Assembly (NCBI GenBank): GCA_024684175.1
Contig: JAIKXJ010000016.1
Location: 1 to 58,933, forward strand
DNA from: Erysipelotrichaceae bacterium
GTDB lineage: Bacteria > Bacillota_I > Bacilli_A > Erysipelotrichales > Erysipelotrichaceae
Reading direction: 5' to 3'
Length of the DNA: 58,933 nucleotides
A program made the position numbers and the translations under genes. The stretch's first letter is position 1; each line of letters opens with the position of its first letter. The notes beneath the pieces are model-generated. The model saw only the letters and a list, made by a program, of their open reading frames with translations. It was not told the origin of the DNA and made no database searches. Below, piece by piece: positions 18,888 through 26,976 of this stretch.

Positions 18888-19151
18888 ATGGCAAATATTA
18901 AGTCTCAGAAGAAGAGAGCCCTGACGAATGCCAAGGCAAATCTCAAGAACCGAGCTGAAAAGTCCCAGTTGAAGACAGCCATGAAGAAAGTGAATGCCGC
19001 TATAGCCGCTAACGATAAAGAAGCTGCTGTCAAAGCATTCAACGATGCGAACTCGCTTCTTGACAAAGCTGCGGCAAGCCGTTTAAAACATAAAAACTAT
19101 GTTGCTAGGCAAAAAGCTCGTTTAGCTAAAGCCGTCGCAACTTTAGGTTAA
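18888..19151 (+). CDS. rpsT: 30S ribosomal protein S20
   Basis: 87 residues with the classic lysine/alanine-rich S20 sequence, beginning MANIKSQKKRALTNAKANLKN. It binds the 5' domain of 16S rRNA. Monocistronic, with a strong promoter and its own terminator, divergent from the fmt operon. Confidence 0.99.
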   Translation: MANIKSQKKRALTNAKANLKNRAEKSQLKTAMKKVNAAIAANDKEAAVKAFNDANSLLDKAAASRLKHKNYVARQKARLAKAVATLG

Positions 19152-19163
19152 TCTAAAAAAATC

Positions 19164-19187
19164 GCATCTGCAAAGATGCTTTTTTTA
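19164..19187 (+). terminator. rpsT terminator
   Basis: GCATCT-gcaa-AGATGC stem followed by TTTTTTT. Confidence 0.9.
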
Positions 19188-19299
19188 TGCCCTTTTCCAC
19201 AATAACCATCCACCAGCCTAGCTGGTGGTTTTTCATATACGGGCATAGCCCTCACCTGCAGAGCTGCGCTTTCAGCGCTGCTGTGGTCTGCGACGAGCA

Positions 19300-19783
19300 C
19301 TATCTGTTTCTCTTCCCGGTGAACGGATCGAAAAGTTCAAGTTCCAGCTGTTCTGAGATCTTGTCTTCTTCCAGCTGATTCCTGATGTACTCTTCGATCT
19401 TCTTGGAGTTCTTGCCGACCGTGTCTACATAGTAGCCACGGCACCAGAACTCTCTTGAACGGAACTTGAACTTTGCGTCTCCCCACTTCTCATAGATCAT
19501 CTGGCTAGATTTGCCTTTCACAAAGCCCATGAATCCCGAGACAGACATCTTCGGCGGTATCTCCACCAGGATGTGGATGTGGTCGGGACAGGCTTCGCCC
19601 TCGACCAGAGAGACGCCTTTCCATTTGCTTGAGATCGGAAATGATCTTTCCGATCTCCAGTCTTCTTCCTTCGTAAAACACTTTCCTGCGGAACTTAGGC
19701 GCAAACACGATATGGTATCTGCAGTTCCATTTGGTGTGAGAAAGGGAATGAAGATAATCAACTCCCTTGGCTTTTTGTGTCAT
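19300..19783 (-). pseudogene. tnpA: IS200-type TnpA transposase, frameshifted
   Basis: HUH/Y1 single-strand transposase. The start frame encodes the N-terminal block (HTKWNCRYHIVFAPKFRRKV) until about 19640. The rest continues in another frame with the HUH motif (PDHIHILVE), PPKMSVSGFMGFVKGKSS, the FWCRGYYVDTVG block and the catalytic tyrosine in EEYIRNQ. A one-base change near AAGCAAATGGAAAGG (minus strand, about 19625-19645) separates the two halves. IS200 elements are not known to use programmed frameshifting, so it is probably inactive, or the assembly has an error there. Confidence 0.8.
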
Positions 19784-19784
19784 A

Positions 19785-19878
19785 ATTTAGTTGCCTCCTT
19801 TATGCTTCCTCTATTGATGTTGTTTGTAGTTTCGCAGACCACAAACCCATTATAGATGCATATCGGAGGCAACTAAAT
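19785..19878 (-). promoter_or_regulatory. Fold-back hairpin sequestering the tnpA ribosome binding site
   Basis: Perfect 14-base inverted repeat: ATTTAGTTGCCTCC (19785-19798) and GGAGGCAACTAAAT (19865-19878). In a minus-strand transcript entering from outside, the upstream arm pairs with the tnpA Shine-Dalgarno. A -10 like TATAAT lies inside the loop (19849-19854), so transcripts made by the element itself lack the upstream arm and remain translatable. This is the protection scheme described for IS200 and IS10. Confidence 0.7.
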
Positions 19879-19940
19879 CATGATCACTCCGCTGAAGCTT
19901 ATCCTGACCACTGGCCTAGCCAGTGGTTTTTTGTAGATAC

Positions 19941-19966
19941 AAAAAACCGATGCCTTCCGGCACCGG
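19941..19966 (-). terminator. pyk terminator
   Basis: Minus strand CCGGTGCC-ggaa-GGCATCGG followed by TTTTTT, eight bases after the pyk stop. Confidence 0.85.
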
Positions 19967-19974
19967 CGTTTCGT

Positions 19975-21339
19975 TTAGTTGTTGAGGACCTTGATCGAAT
20001 CGATCGCATGACCGAACAAGAGGATGGCGGTCTGAATGCCGACCTGGCTCATGTATTCTCTGGTCTTGAGTTCCAGGTTCTCGTCTTCGATGATGTCGGC
20101 GATCCTGACCGGTTCGACGCCATAGAGCAGTGCGGACTGGTAATAGACCTTCTCGTTCCTGGTCATGACGATGATCGGTGTCTTCGGTTTGATCTGGGAG
20201 ACGACCGCCGGCGATCTTCCGGTGTCGGTATAGACGATGATCTTTTCGACGCCCAAGACATCCGCCAGGTCGCAGGCCGCCTTACCGACGATGCTGCGCT
20301 GGGAATCGTCGACCGCCTGATAGATGTTGTGCAGATGCTTCTCAGTCTCTTCCGCGATCTTGGACATCATCTTGACGGATTCCAGAGGATACTCACCGGC
20401 TGCCGATTCGCCCGAAAGCATCACGGCCGTCGCACCGTCGTAGACCGCATTGGCGACGTCACCGACTTCCGCTCTGGTCGGACGCGGATTGTGCGTCATC
20501 GACTCCAGCATCTGGGTCGCACAGATCGTGATCTTACCGGCGGCATTGGCCTTGGAGATCATCTGTTTCTGAATATACGGGACCTGCTCCGGCGGCAGTT
20601 CGACACCCATGTCGCCTCTTGCCACCATCAGACCGTCCGCCGCTTTCAGGATCTCATCGAGGTTCTCGACGCCCTGAGTCGATTCGATCTTGGCGATGAT
20701 CTTCATCTTGGATCCGGAGAAGTCCAGGATCGCTCTTACCGCTTCAACATCTCTTGCCGTACGTACGAACGACAGAGCGATGTAGTCGTAATCCTGTTCG
20801 ATACCGAAAAGGATGTCCTTGCGGTCCTGTTCGGAAATGAACGGCATCTTTAATTCCGCGCCCGGCACATTGATGCCTTTATGATTCAAGATATCGCCCG
20901 GGACCAGGACTTTGGTCTTGATCTCCGTGCCTGCGATATCGGTGACCTGTAACTGTATGAGACCGTCGTTGACTAAGATCATCGAACCGATGTGCACATC
21001 GCCCGGAAGTCCCGCATAAGTGATCGAACCGCGTTCGCTGTTACCGAGGAAATCCTGCGTCGACAGAGTGAATTCCTGGTTCTTGGTCAGCGTGATCTTG
21101 CCGTTTTCAAAATCGCGGAAACGGATCTCCGGACCCTTGGTGTCCATCATCGTCGCCACGGCGGCACCCATCTCTTTTCTGACCTTGCGGACCAGATCGA
21201 GATTGGCTTTCTGCGTCTCATGGGAACCGTGAGAGAAATTGAAACGGGCGACATCCATGCCGGCCTTGATCATTTCTCTGAGCATCTCTTCATTGTTGGA
21301 AGAAGGACCGATCGTACAAACGACTTTTGTTTTTTTCAT
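19975..21339 (-). CDS. pyk: Pyruvate kinase
   Basis: 454 residues, covering the barrel and the C-terminal regulatory domain but without the extra PEP-utiliser domain of Bacillus enzymes. Signature IAKIESTQGVENLDEIL and the ATQMLESM / RAEVGDVANAVYDG blocks are intact. It makes ATP and pyruvate from PEP, the last step of glycolysis. It follows an extended -10 promoter (TGATATAAT, 21366-21371) and ends at its own terminator next to the IS200 element. Confidence 0.98.
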   Translation of the reverse strand: MKKTKVVCTIGPSSNNEEMLREMIKAGMDVARFNFSHGSHETQKANLDLVRKVRKEMGAAVATMMDTKGPEIRFRDFENGKITLTKNQEFTLSTQDFLGNSERGSITYAGLPGDVHIGSMILVNDGLIQLQVTDIAGTEIKTKVLVPGDILNHKGINVPGAELKMPFISEQDRKDILFGIEQDYDYIALSFVRTARDVEAVRAILDFSGSKMKIIAKIESTQGVENLDEILKAADGLMVARGDMGVELPPEQVPYIQKQMISKANAAGKITICATQMLESMTHNPRPTRAEVGDVANAVYDGATAVMLSGESAAGEYPLESVKMMSKIAEETEKHLHNIYQAVDDSQRSIVGKAACDLADVLGVEKIIVYTDTGRSPAVVSQIKPKTPIIVMTRNEKVYYQSALLYGVEPVRIADIIEDENLELKTREYMSQVGIQTAILLFGHAIDSIKVLNN

Positions 21340-21365
21340 ATTATTTACTCTCTTTCTCCGACCTG

Positions 21366-21371
21366 ATTATA
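21366..21371 (-). promoter_or_regulatory. Extended -10 promoter of pyk
   Basis: TGATATAAT on the minus strand with no clear -35, about 27 bases before the pyk start. Confidence 0.5.
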
Positions 21372-21389
21372 TCACCAAACAGATATACC

Positions 21390-22313
21390 TTAAGCGCCGA
21401 TCAGACAGACGGCTTCCGGCACTCCGATGCGTCCGCATTCATCTCCGATCCGGCCGTCTTCTTCGATCTTGAAACAGACGGCCTCATCACTGAAACGGTT
21501 CGCACAAAGAAGATATTTACCGATCAGAATGAAGTCTCTCGGGTGATCCCCGCCGCAGTCCGCATTCTGCAAAAGCTTCGCCTTTCCCCTAACGTCGATG
21601 ACCGACAGGACATTCTTTCCTCGAGTCGAGGCATAAAGGAAAGACTCCTCTTCATTCAGACGGACGGCCGCCGTGCCTTCGACATGTTTCTCGCCATTCT
21701 CCAGCAGAGCGATCTGTTCGCAGATCTCCATCCTCTTTGGATCGATCACGAACAGTTCGTTGGACAGTTCCGATACCAGATAGAGCTTGGTGTGCTCTTT
21801 GTTGAAGACGCCGTGTCTGGGACCGCTGCCGCTTGGGAAAACGATCTCACCGGTCAGATCCAGATCCTCATCGAAGACCAGTACCTTATCCAGAAATAAC
21901 GCAGGCACCAGGATCTTATCCTCATGGAAGAGCACCTGATGACAGCCTGCCTTGTCTTTGATCAAAACGGTCTTCAGCAGTTCGAACTTGTCCTCTTTTA
22001 TCCTTAAACAGGACAGCGTCCCGGCATGATAATTGGCGGTATAGACTTTATCCTCGTGGACTGTCACGTAACAGGATGACGGTTTCTCAAAAAGAACGGT
22101 ATCCAGTATATTTCCCTTCTCGTCGATCAGAGACAATCCGCTTTCCTCTTCTTTGTCACAGATCGCAATGATCTTGTCTCCGTAGGCACAAAGATACTTG
22201 GAGCTATTGATTGCACAAAACAGTTCCGGATCCGAAAACTTCCCATCCTCAAAATCAAAACGGTAGATCCCCTTGGAATCCTTGACCGTATAGGTCCCTG
22301 CATAGATCTTCAT
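21390..22313 (-). CDS. Lactonase-family beta-propeller protein
   Basis: 307 residues of the 6-phosphogluconolactonase (Pgl/YbhE-like) beta-propeller family, shown by the repeated blade motifs and the conserved YTANYHAGTLS, GPRHGVF and GGDHPRDF segments. It probably hydrolyses a sugar lactone in the cytoplasm; the oxidative pentose phosphate role is the family default, not proven here. It overlaps the preceding lipoprotein gene by four bases, so they are co-translated, and sits immediately before pyk. Confidence 0.85.
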   Translation of the reverse strand: MKIYAGTYTVKDSKGIYRFDFEDGKFSDPELFCAINSSKYLCAYGDKIIAICDKEEESGLSLIDEKGNILDTVLFEKPSSCYVTVHEDKVYTANYHAGTLSCLRIKEDKFELLKTVLIKDKAGCHQVLFHEDKILVPALFLDKVLVFDEDLDLTGEIVFPSGSGPRHGVFNKEHTKLYLVSELSNELFVIDPKRMEICEQIALLENGEKHVEGTAAVRLNEEESFLYASTRGKNVLSVIDVRGKAKLLQNADCGGDHPRDFILIGKYLLCANRFSDEAVCFKIEEDGRIGDECGRIGVPEAVCLIGA

Positions 22314-23131
22314 CTTGCCTTCTCCAATAGCAGCTTCAACAAGCCTTCCCGATCCGGTACCTCGAGTTCATACCAGTTCTCCTGCATCCTGTCCATACCT
22401 TCGAAAGACAAAGTGATCCTTTCCGGAGAGTCCGCATCCAGGACGAGCAGATCGGGATCATCCACTCTTCTTCGTACGAGCTTTCCCTGTTTCAGAAAAG
22501 CTTCGATCTCATCCCAGTCTTCCTTCTTCAGCTTCTTCTCGAATTCCTTCAGCTTCTCATTTCTGACATAAGACCCGTAACAGGAGATCTCCCCGTCTTT
22601 CACCCGGACATTCATATCCTGCAGTTCGCCGATGTACATCCCGTAGACCATCGTGGACTTCCTCGCCGAATACGAAAAGGAAGTGATCGTTTTGTCTTCA
22701 AGCGCGATCTGTTGTTCTTCCGGGAAAAATTCACCGGCGGAAAAAGACTCGCTTTCCCCTGTCAGCAGGACCTCTTCGCTTCCCCGCTTCATCGCCTCCA
22801 CCAGAAAAGACGCTGTTCCGTAATACTCGTTTTCCTGCGCGGCATAGGCGATAAGATCAATGGCGTTATAAGAGTCGAAATCCGTATGGGCATATGCCAG
22901 GTTTTTACCTTCTTCGTCATGTACGGTCACTTTGAAGATGAGACCGGGTTCATCGATCTTGTTCCATTTCACATAGAGGTTTTTAAACGACCTGGTCAAA
23001 GAAACATCGAGTTTATCAAGTTCCATGAGCTGTTCTCCTTTATCTTCCGGTACGTCAGTCACTTCCTCTTCCGGCTTCGGAGTACATCCGGCAAGCAGAA
23101 GGATCAGCAGTATCCATACGAATCTTTTCAT
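22310..23131 (-). CDS. Putative lipoprotein of unknown function
   Basis: 273 residues. A short signal peptide ends in the lipobox LLAGC, followed by an acidic linker (KPEEEVTDVPEDKGEQ). The rest is a soluble extracellular domain without a recognised family. The start at 23131 (MKRFVWILL) was chosen because it gives a clean lipoprotein signal; an ATG 51 bases upstream would spoil it. Overlaps the lactonase gene downstream by four bases. Confidence 0.75.
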   Translation of the reverse strand: MKRFVWILLILLLAGCTPKPEEEVTDVPEDKGEQLMELDKLDVSLTRSFKNLYVKWNKIDEPGLIFKVTVHDEEGKNLAYAHTDFDSYNAIDLIAYAAQENEYYGTASFLVEAMKRGSEEVLLTGESESFSAGEFFPEEQQIALEDKTITSFSYSARKSTMVYGMYIGELQDMNVRVKDGEISCYGSYVRNEKLKEFEKKLKKEDWDEIEAFLKQGKLVRRRVDDPDLLVLDADSPERITLSFEGMDRMQENWYELEVPDREGLLKLLLEKAR

Positions 23132-23188
23132 GATCTGTCCGTCTTTTCTTACTCTAATCATACCAAAAAGAAAACGCGGCATACCCCG

Positions 23189-23506
23189 TTATTCGACATC
23201 ATCGAACTGCATCTGAACAGGTGCCTGTTCCTCGATCTCTTCCACTTCTTCTTCGAAGTTGTCCATATACGTTTCGACCTTGGATTCCTTCGGCGTATTG
23301 GAACTGATGTGTCTGCTTCCGATCTCCTTACGGAGCTCTTCGAGGACATCATCATCCATCTGCAGAAGCTCTTCCGCTCTGTTCAGCGGGATCGTCACAT
23401 CCTGAAATCCCGTAAACGTGACCTTCAGACTGTTCCTCTCGATCCCCGAGATCCTGCCCGTCAGACCACTGGCCTTTGATACGATCTTCTTACCATTTAG
23501 GCCCAT
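23189..23506 (-). CDS. Small conserved-looking cytoplasmic protein
   Basis: 105 residues. The first half (GKKIVSKASGLTGRISGIERNS...VTFTGF) looks like a small SH3/KOW-type beta barrel; the second half is helical and ends in a very acidic tail (NFEEEVEEIEEQ). No family is recognised. The start has a strong AAGGAGGA site; an upstream ATG at 23557 lacks one. It precedes the lipoprotein gene in the same direction with a 57-base gap. Confidence 0.65.
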   Translation of the reverse strand: MGLNGKKIVSKASGLTGRISGIERNSLKVTFTGFQDVTIPLNRAEELLQMDDDVLEELRKEIGSRHISSNTPKESKVETYMDNFEEEVEEIEEQAPVQMQFDDVE

Positions 23507-23594
23507 ATCTTCCTCCTTGTTCGTGTATATGATATGCATATATACCGCACAGGTCAACCACTTTCTTTCTTTTTCGTCGGCACTTCCGAAAAAA

Positions 23595-23620
23595 ACAGGA
23601 TCCCTTCTCGAAGATCCTGT
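23595..23620 (-). terminator. Terminator after small exported peptide gene
   Basis: ACAGGATC and GATCCTGT arms around CTTCTCGAA; on the minus strand the stem is followed by TTTTTTT. Confidence 0.8.
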
Positions 23621-23649
23621 CTGTCTATTCGTATCCTGACCGTTCTATC

Positions 23650-23850
23650 CTATTCCACACCGGTCTTAGGTGCCCGATATGCGGGCTTCGTATCTCCGGA
23701 CGGAACGCTTTCTTTTTCCGTGACGCTGAACTTCGCCTCTGCGCTCAGACCGTCTTTGAACAGAGCCGTCAGCGTATGGTCACCGACGGATAAAGTATTC
23801 AAGAACGCCGTAAGAAGAAGACTGATCATTGCAGTGATCGGTTTTTTCAT
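23650..23850 (-). CDS. Small exported protein, possible remnant of a cell-wall protein
   Basis: 66 residues starting MKKPITAM with a signal-peptide-like hydrophobic core. A short segment follows (VGDHTLTALFKDG...AEAKFSV) that resembles the end of an Ig-like domain of Gram-positive surface proteins. It ends YRAPKTGVE, which looks like a sorting-signal motif (xPxTG) without the membrane helix and basic tail. It may be the joined ends of a larger protein after an internal and C-terminal deletion, or a small secreted peptide. A GAGG site precedes it and a perfect palindrome lies just upstream. Confidence 0.5.
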   Translation of the reverse strand: MKKPITAMISLLLTAFLNTLSVGDHTLTALFKDGLSAEAKFSVTEKESVPSGDTKPAYRAPKTGVE

Positions 23851-23865
23851 ATGCTGACCTCCCTT

Positions 23866-23883
23866 GATGATCTTAAGATCATC
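23866..23883. promoter_or_regulatory. 18-bp perfect palindrome before the small exported protein
   Basis: GATGATCTTAAGATCATC, immediately upstream of the GGGAGGT ribosome binding site of the gene at 23650-23850. It could be an operator or a short RNA stem that hides the ribosome binding site. Confidence 0.5.
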
Positions 23884-23935
23884 TGATATGCACAAAACAA
23901 TTATGCCTTCCCATCGGTCTGCCGTGACCTAAGAA

Positions 23936-23960
23936 TTTAAAAAGCCGATCTGCTCGGCTT
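23936..23960 (-). terminator. tRNA-Ser terminator
   Basis: Minus strand AGCCGA-gcag-ATCGGCT stem followed by TTTTAAA, 12 bases after the tRNA. Confidence 0.75.
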
Positions 23961-23971
23961 GATAAGTATAC

Positions 23972-24063
23972 TGGCGGAGACGGTGGGATTCGAACCCACG
24001 GGCCGCTTTTGACGACCAAACGATTTCGAGTCGTTCTCGTTATGACCACTTCGATACATCTCC
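23972..24063 (-). tRNA. tRNA-Ser (anticodon CGA)
   Basis: 92 bases including an encoded CCA. Acceptor stem GGAGATG pairs with CGTCTCC, discriminator G. Anticodon stem AACGA/TCGTT encloses the loop CTCGAAA with anticodon CGA (reads UCG). A long variable arm and the GTGGGTTCGAATCCCAC T-arm confirm serine identity. Confidence 0.97.
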
Positions 24064-24147
24064 GGATGGTTCCCTATTATTATACATGAATTGTGATGAA
24101 ACGCTCCATTTTCTTACCGTGATATAATCCTCATAGAGGTGAACCCT

Positions 24148-26100
24148 ATGAAAAAAATAATGATCGAAGATCTCTACAAGTTCCGTTTCATCGAAAACCT
24201 TTCCTTTGACCCGTCCGGAAAGAATTATGCCTATCATCTGGCGAATGTCGATAAGAAAAAGGATTCCTACTTCAAAACCGTCTATGTCAATAAGAAAGCC
24301 TATAAGTCCGACAAGAACACGTCGATCCTCGGCTGGTACGATGCGTCCCGTCTGATCATCAGCGAAGAAAACAAAAACAAGAAAGCGCTCTACAACAAGT
24401 ACCTGCTTCTCGACATCAAAGACGGCAAACGAAGGAATTTCTTCTCGACGCCGCTGAGCGTTTCTTCCGTCAAAGTCGTCGATGAGAACACGCTCATCTT
24501 TGCCGCCTTCATCGATGCCAATGAACCGGATGTTTACAAGTACTCGAAAGAGAAACTGCAGAAATACAAAGACGGTCTCAAAAAAGAGGCTGACTACGAA
24601 GTCCTCGATGAGATCCCGTACTGGATGAACGGCGCCGGTTTCACCAACAAGAAACGCCGTGCCCTCTTCCTCTGTCACATCAAGCCATTCTCGATCGAAA
24701 GGATCAGCGAACCTTTATTCTCCCTTGGTTCGATGGAACTGCAGGGAAGGACACTTTACTTTGCCGGAAGCACCTATGCTTCCAAGATGCCTTTATATGA
24801 GAAGATCTATGCCTTGGACATCGATTCCAAAAACATCAGCTGCCTCTACGATAAAGAAGACTATGCGGTCTCTTCCCTGTTCTGCTTCAATGACTCGCTC
24901 ATATGCATGGCCACTGACGGAAAGCGCTATGGCCTCAACGAGACCAATCGCTTCTATGAAGTCAAAGAAAACGAACTGAAGGAGCTTGCCTTCTTCGACC
25001 GTTCCTTCTACGATTCTGCCGGTGCCGACACGTCTCTCGGCGGCGGCAAAAACAAAGTCGTCAGACAAGACGGCATCTACACTTTAGTCACCGAGAAAGA
25101 CCACGTCGAGATCTGGAAGATCGACAAGAAGTTTAAAAAACAGAAACTCGTCGCGATGCCTAAGATCAACTTCTTCGATGTGAATGAAGACAAGATCGTC
25201 TTCTGTGCAAGCAATGAAAAAGCGCTCCCCGATCTTTATGCCTACAGCTTCAAAGATAAGAAGGTCAAAAAGATCTCTTCCTTCAACGAAGCTGTCCTGA
25301 AAGGCAAATATGTCGCACCGGTCAAAGAGATCAATTATACTTCGCAAGACATGGAACTCAACGGTTTCGTCCTGCTTCCGAAGGACTACGACAAAAAGAA
25401 GAAATATCCGGCCATCCTGGATGTCCATGGAGGACCGCGGACGGTCTACTCCAAGGCCTTCTTCCATGAGATGCAGGTCTGGGCAAGCGAAGGCTATTTC
25501 GTGATGTTCACCAACATCAGAGGCTCCGACGGACGCGGCGATGCCTTCGCCGATATCCGAGGCAAATATGGAGCAGATGACTTCGTCAATCTGATGGACT
25601 TCGTCGATGAAGTCCTGAAGAACTATCCGGCCATCGATGAAAAGAGGATCTGCGAGACCGGCGGTTCCTACGGTGGTTTCATGACCAACTGGATCATCGG
25701 CCACACCGACCGCTTCTGCGCAGCCGCATCGCAAAGAAGCATTTCCAACTGGCTGTCTTTCAACTACCTCTCCGACATCGGCTTCTACTTCGCCACCGAC
25801 CAGAACGGCACGGACGATATGATCAGAGACTATCAGAAGCTCTGGGACCGTTCGCCGCTGAAATACGCCGACAACGTCAAGACACCGACGCTGTTCATCC
25901 ATTCCGACCAGGACTACCGCTGTCCGCTGCCGGAAGGCATGCAGATGATGCAGGCGCTCGCGGAACGGGGCGTCGATACCCGACTGGTCCTGTTCCACGG
26001 CGAGAACCACGAACTGTCCAGATCGGGCAAACTGTCGCACCGCATCCGCCGTTTGACGGAGATCACAGCCTGGTTCAACAAGTACGCAAATGTCATATAA
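24148..26100 (+). CDS. S9 family (prolyl oligopeptidase-like) serine peptidase
   Basis: 650 residues: an N-terminal beta-propeller-like region (about 1-400) and a C-terminal alpha/beta hydrolase domain. The catalytic triad is visible as Ser507 (GGSYGGFM), Asp589 (HSDQDYRCP) and His621 (ENHELSRSG), fitting acylaminoacyl or dipeptidyl peptidases. No signal peptide, so it acts in the cytoplasm on short peptides. The ATG at 24148 was preferred to a GTG nine bases earlier because AGAGGTG is correctly spaced. An extended -10 (TGATATAAT) sits about 20 bases upstream. The low-complexity protein gene follows after 25 bases. Confidence 0.95.
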   Translation: MKKIMIEDLYKFRFIENLSFDPSGKNYAYHLANVDKKKDSYFKTVYVNKKAYKSDKNTSILGWYDASRLIISEENKNKKALYNKYLLLDIKDGKRRNFFSTPLSVSSVKVVDENTLIFAAFIDANEPDVYKYSKEKLQKYKDGLKKEADYEVLDEIPYWMNGAGFTNKKRRALFLCHIKPFSIERISEPLFSLGSMELQGRTLYFAGSTYASKMPLYEKIYALDIDSKNISCLYDKEDYAVSSLFCFNDSLICMATDGKRYGLNETNRFYEVKENELKELAFFDRSFYDSAGADTSLGGGKNKVVRQDGIYTLVTEKDHVEIWKIDKKFKKQKLVAMPKINFFDVNEDKIVFCASNEKALPDLYAYSFKDKKVKKISSFNEAVLKGKYVAPVKEINYTSQDMELNGFVLLPKDYDKKKKYPAILDVHGGPRTVYSKAFFHEMQVWASEGYFVMFTNIRGSDGRGDAFADIRGKYGADDFVNLMDFVDEVLKNYPAIDEKRICETGGSYGGFMTNWIIGHTDRFCAAASQRSISNWLSFNYLSDIGFYFATDQNGTDDMIRDYQKLWDRSPLKYADNVKTPTLFIHSDQDYRCPLPEGMQMMQALAERGVDTRLVLFHGENHELSRSGKLSHRIRRLTEITAWFNKYANVI

Positions 26101-26125
26101 TGAAACTATAAGGAGTGAATAAATA

Positions 26126-26929
26126 ATGAATCAGAATACAGACAAGATCTTGAATGCGATCGACAACGATCCTGCCCTTCTTGAACAGCTTCTGAACATG
26201 GATGAAGCACCTCTGACCAGAAGCGGCCAGAGAGCCAACCCGCTGCTCAGCATCGTCGGCAACAACGTCACCAACGACGATGTCGAAACGATCAACCGGG
26301 AACTCTCCGACAACCCGGTCATTCAGCTGTACTCCGCAGCCTCCGGATCCCTCGATGCCAAAGACCTGCTTTCTTATGTCGGCGGTACCAGAGCTACCCG
26401 CGCCAACAGCGATCCGGCAGTCAGAGCCTTATTTGACGGCCGTCTCGACCTCAAGGACATCATGCTGATCATCGTCCTGCTGAAACTCTTCAAGAGAAAG
26501 AACGCCCACACCTACAACAATTCGGCGATCGGCCTGCTTGGAACTCTGCTGGGATTCAACAATTCCAACAGCTACAGCAATACCGGCAACCTGTTCTCCA
26601 CCCTCTTGGGCGGAAACAACCACTACCAGCAGTCCTACAACCTCTTCGGCGGCAATTCCGGACTCTTCGGATCCAACAACTACGGCTACAATACCTACTA
26701 CGGAAACAACAACGGCTTAGGTTCCTTCCTGGGCCTGACCGGCAACAGCGGCTTCTCCAATAACGGCCTGCAGAACCTGCTGGGCTTCGTCAACGGCAAC
26801 TACAACAACAATCCGCAATACAGCCTGCTCTACAATATCCTGTCTCAGGCAGCCGGCAGCATCGTTTCCGGAAGCGGCAACGTCTCCGCAGGCGGACTGT
26901 TCTCCGTATTGAATCAATTACTCAAATAA
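26126..26929 (+). CDS. Asn/Gly/Tyr-rich low-complexity protein, unknown
   Basis: 267 residues with no recognised domain. The first 125 residues are ordinary and end in a hydrophobic stretch (KDIMLIIVLLKLFKRK, about 110-125). From about 130 onward the protein is dominated by Asn, Gly, Ser, Tyr and Phe/Leu, with repeated short units such as LLG-N-N, LFGG/LFGS-N and YGNNN. This composition resembles prion-like or phase-separating domains. It closes with a hydrophobic GGLFSVLNQLLK. Good AAGGAG site; probably co-transcribed with the S9 peptidase 25 bases upstream; strong terminator downstream. Confidence 0.8.
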   Translation: MNQNTDKILNAIDNDPALLEQLLNMDEAPLTRSGQRANPLLSIVGNNVTNDDVETINRELSDNPVIQLYSAASGSLDAKDLLSYVGGTRATRANSDPAVRALFDGRLDLKDIMLIIVLLKLFKRKNAHTYNNSAIGLLGTLLGFNNSNSYSNTGNLFSTLLGGNNHYQQSYNLFGGNSGLFGSNNYGYNTYYGNNNGLGSFLGLTGNSGFSNNGLQNLLGFVNGNYNNNPQYSLLYNILSQAAGSIVSGSGNVSAGGLFSVLNQLLK

Positions 26930-26939
26930 GCATTACGAA

Positions 26940-26972
26940 AAGATCGGCGGATCGACCGCCGGTCTTTTTTTT
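26940..26972 (+). terminator. Terminator of the S9 peptidase / low-complexity gene pair
   Basis: AGATCGGCGG and CCGCCGGTCT arms followed by TTTTTTTT. Confidence 0.9.
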
Positions 26973-26976
26973 ATTC

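Larger units (their letters stand above)
19205..19935 (-). mobile_element. IS200/IS605-family element (IS200-type, tnpA only)
   Basis: About 730 bp between the rpsT and pyk terminators, with a single tnpA and no tnpB. Each end carries a subterminal hairpin as expected for this family: CCACCAGC-cta-GCTGGTGG (19211-19229) and CCACTGGC-cta-GCCAGTGG (about 19909-19927), both followed by T-runs on the plus strand. IS200 elements have no terminal inverted repeats and transpose as single strands; exact boundaries cannot be fixed without an empty-site comparison. Confidence 0.85.

Noticed and set aside
19282..19843. 12-bp inverted repeat TGTGGTCTGCGA / TCGCAGACCACA inside the IS element as true terminal repeats
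   Set aside because: IS200-type elements have no terminal inverted repeats, and both copies are internal to the end hairpins.
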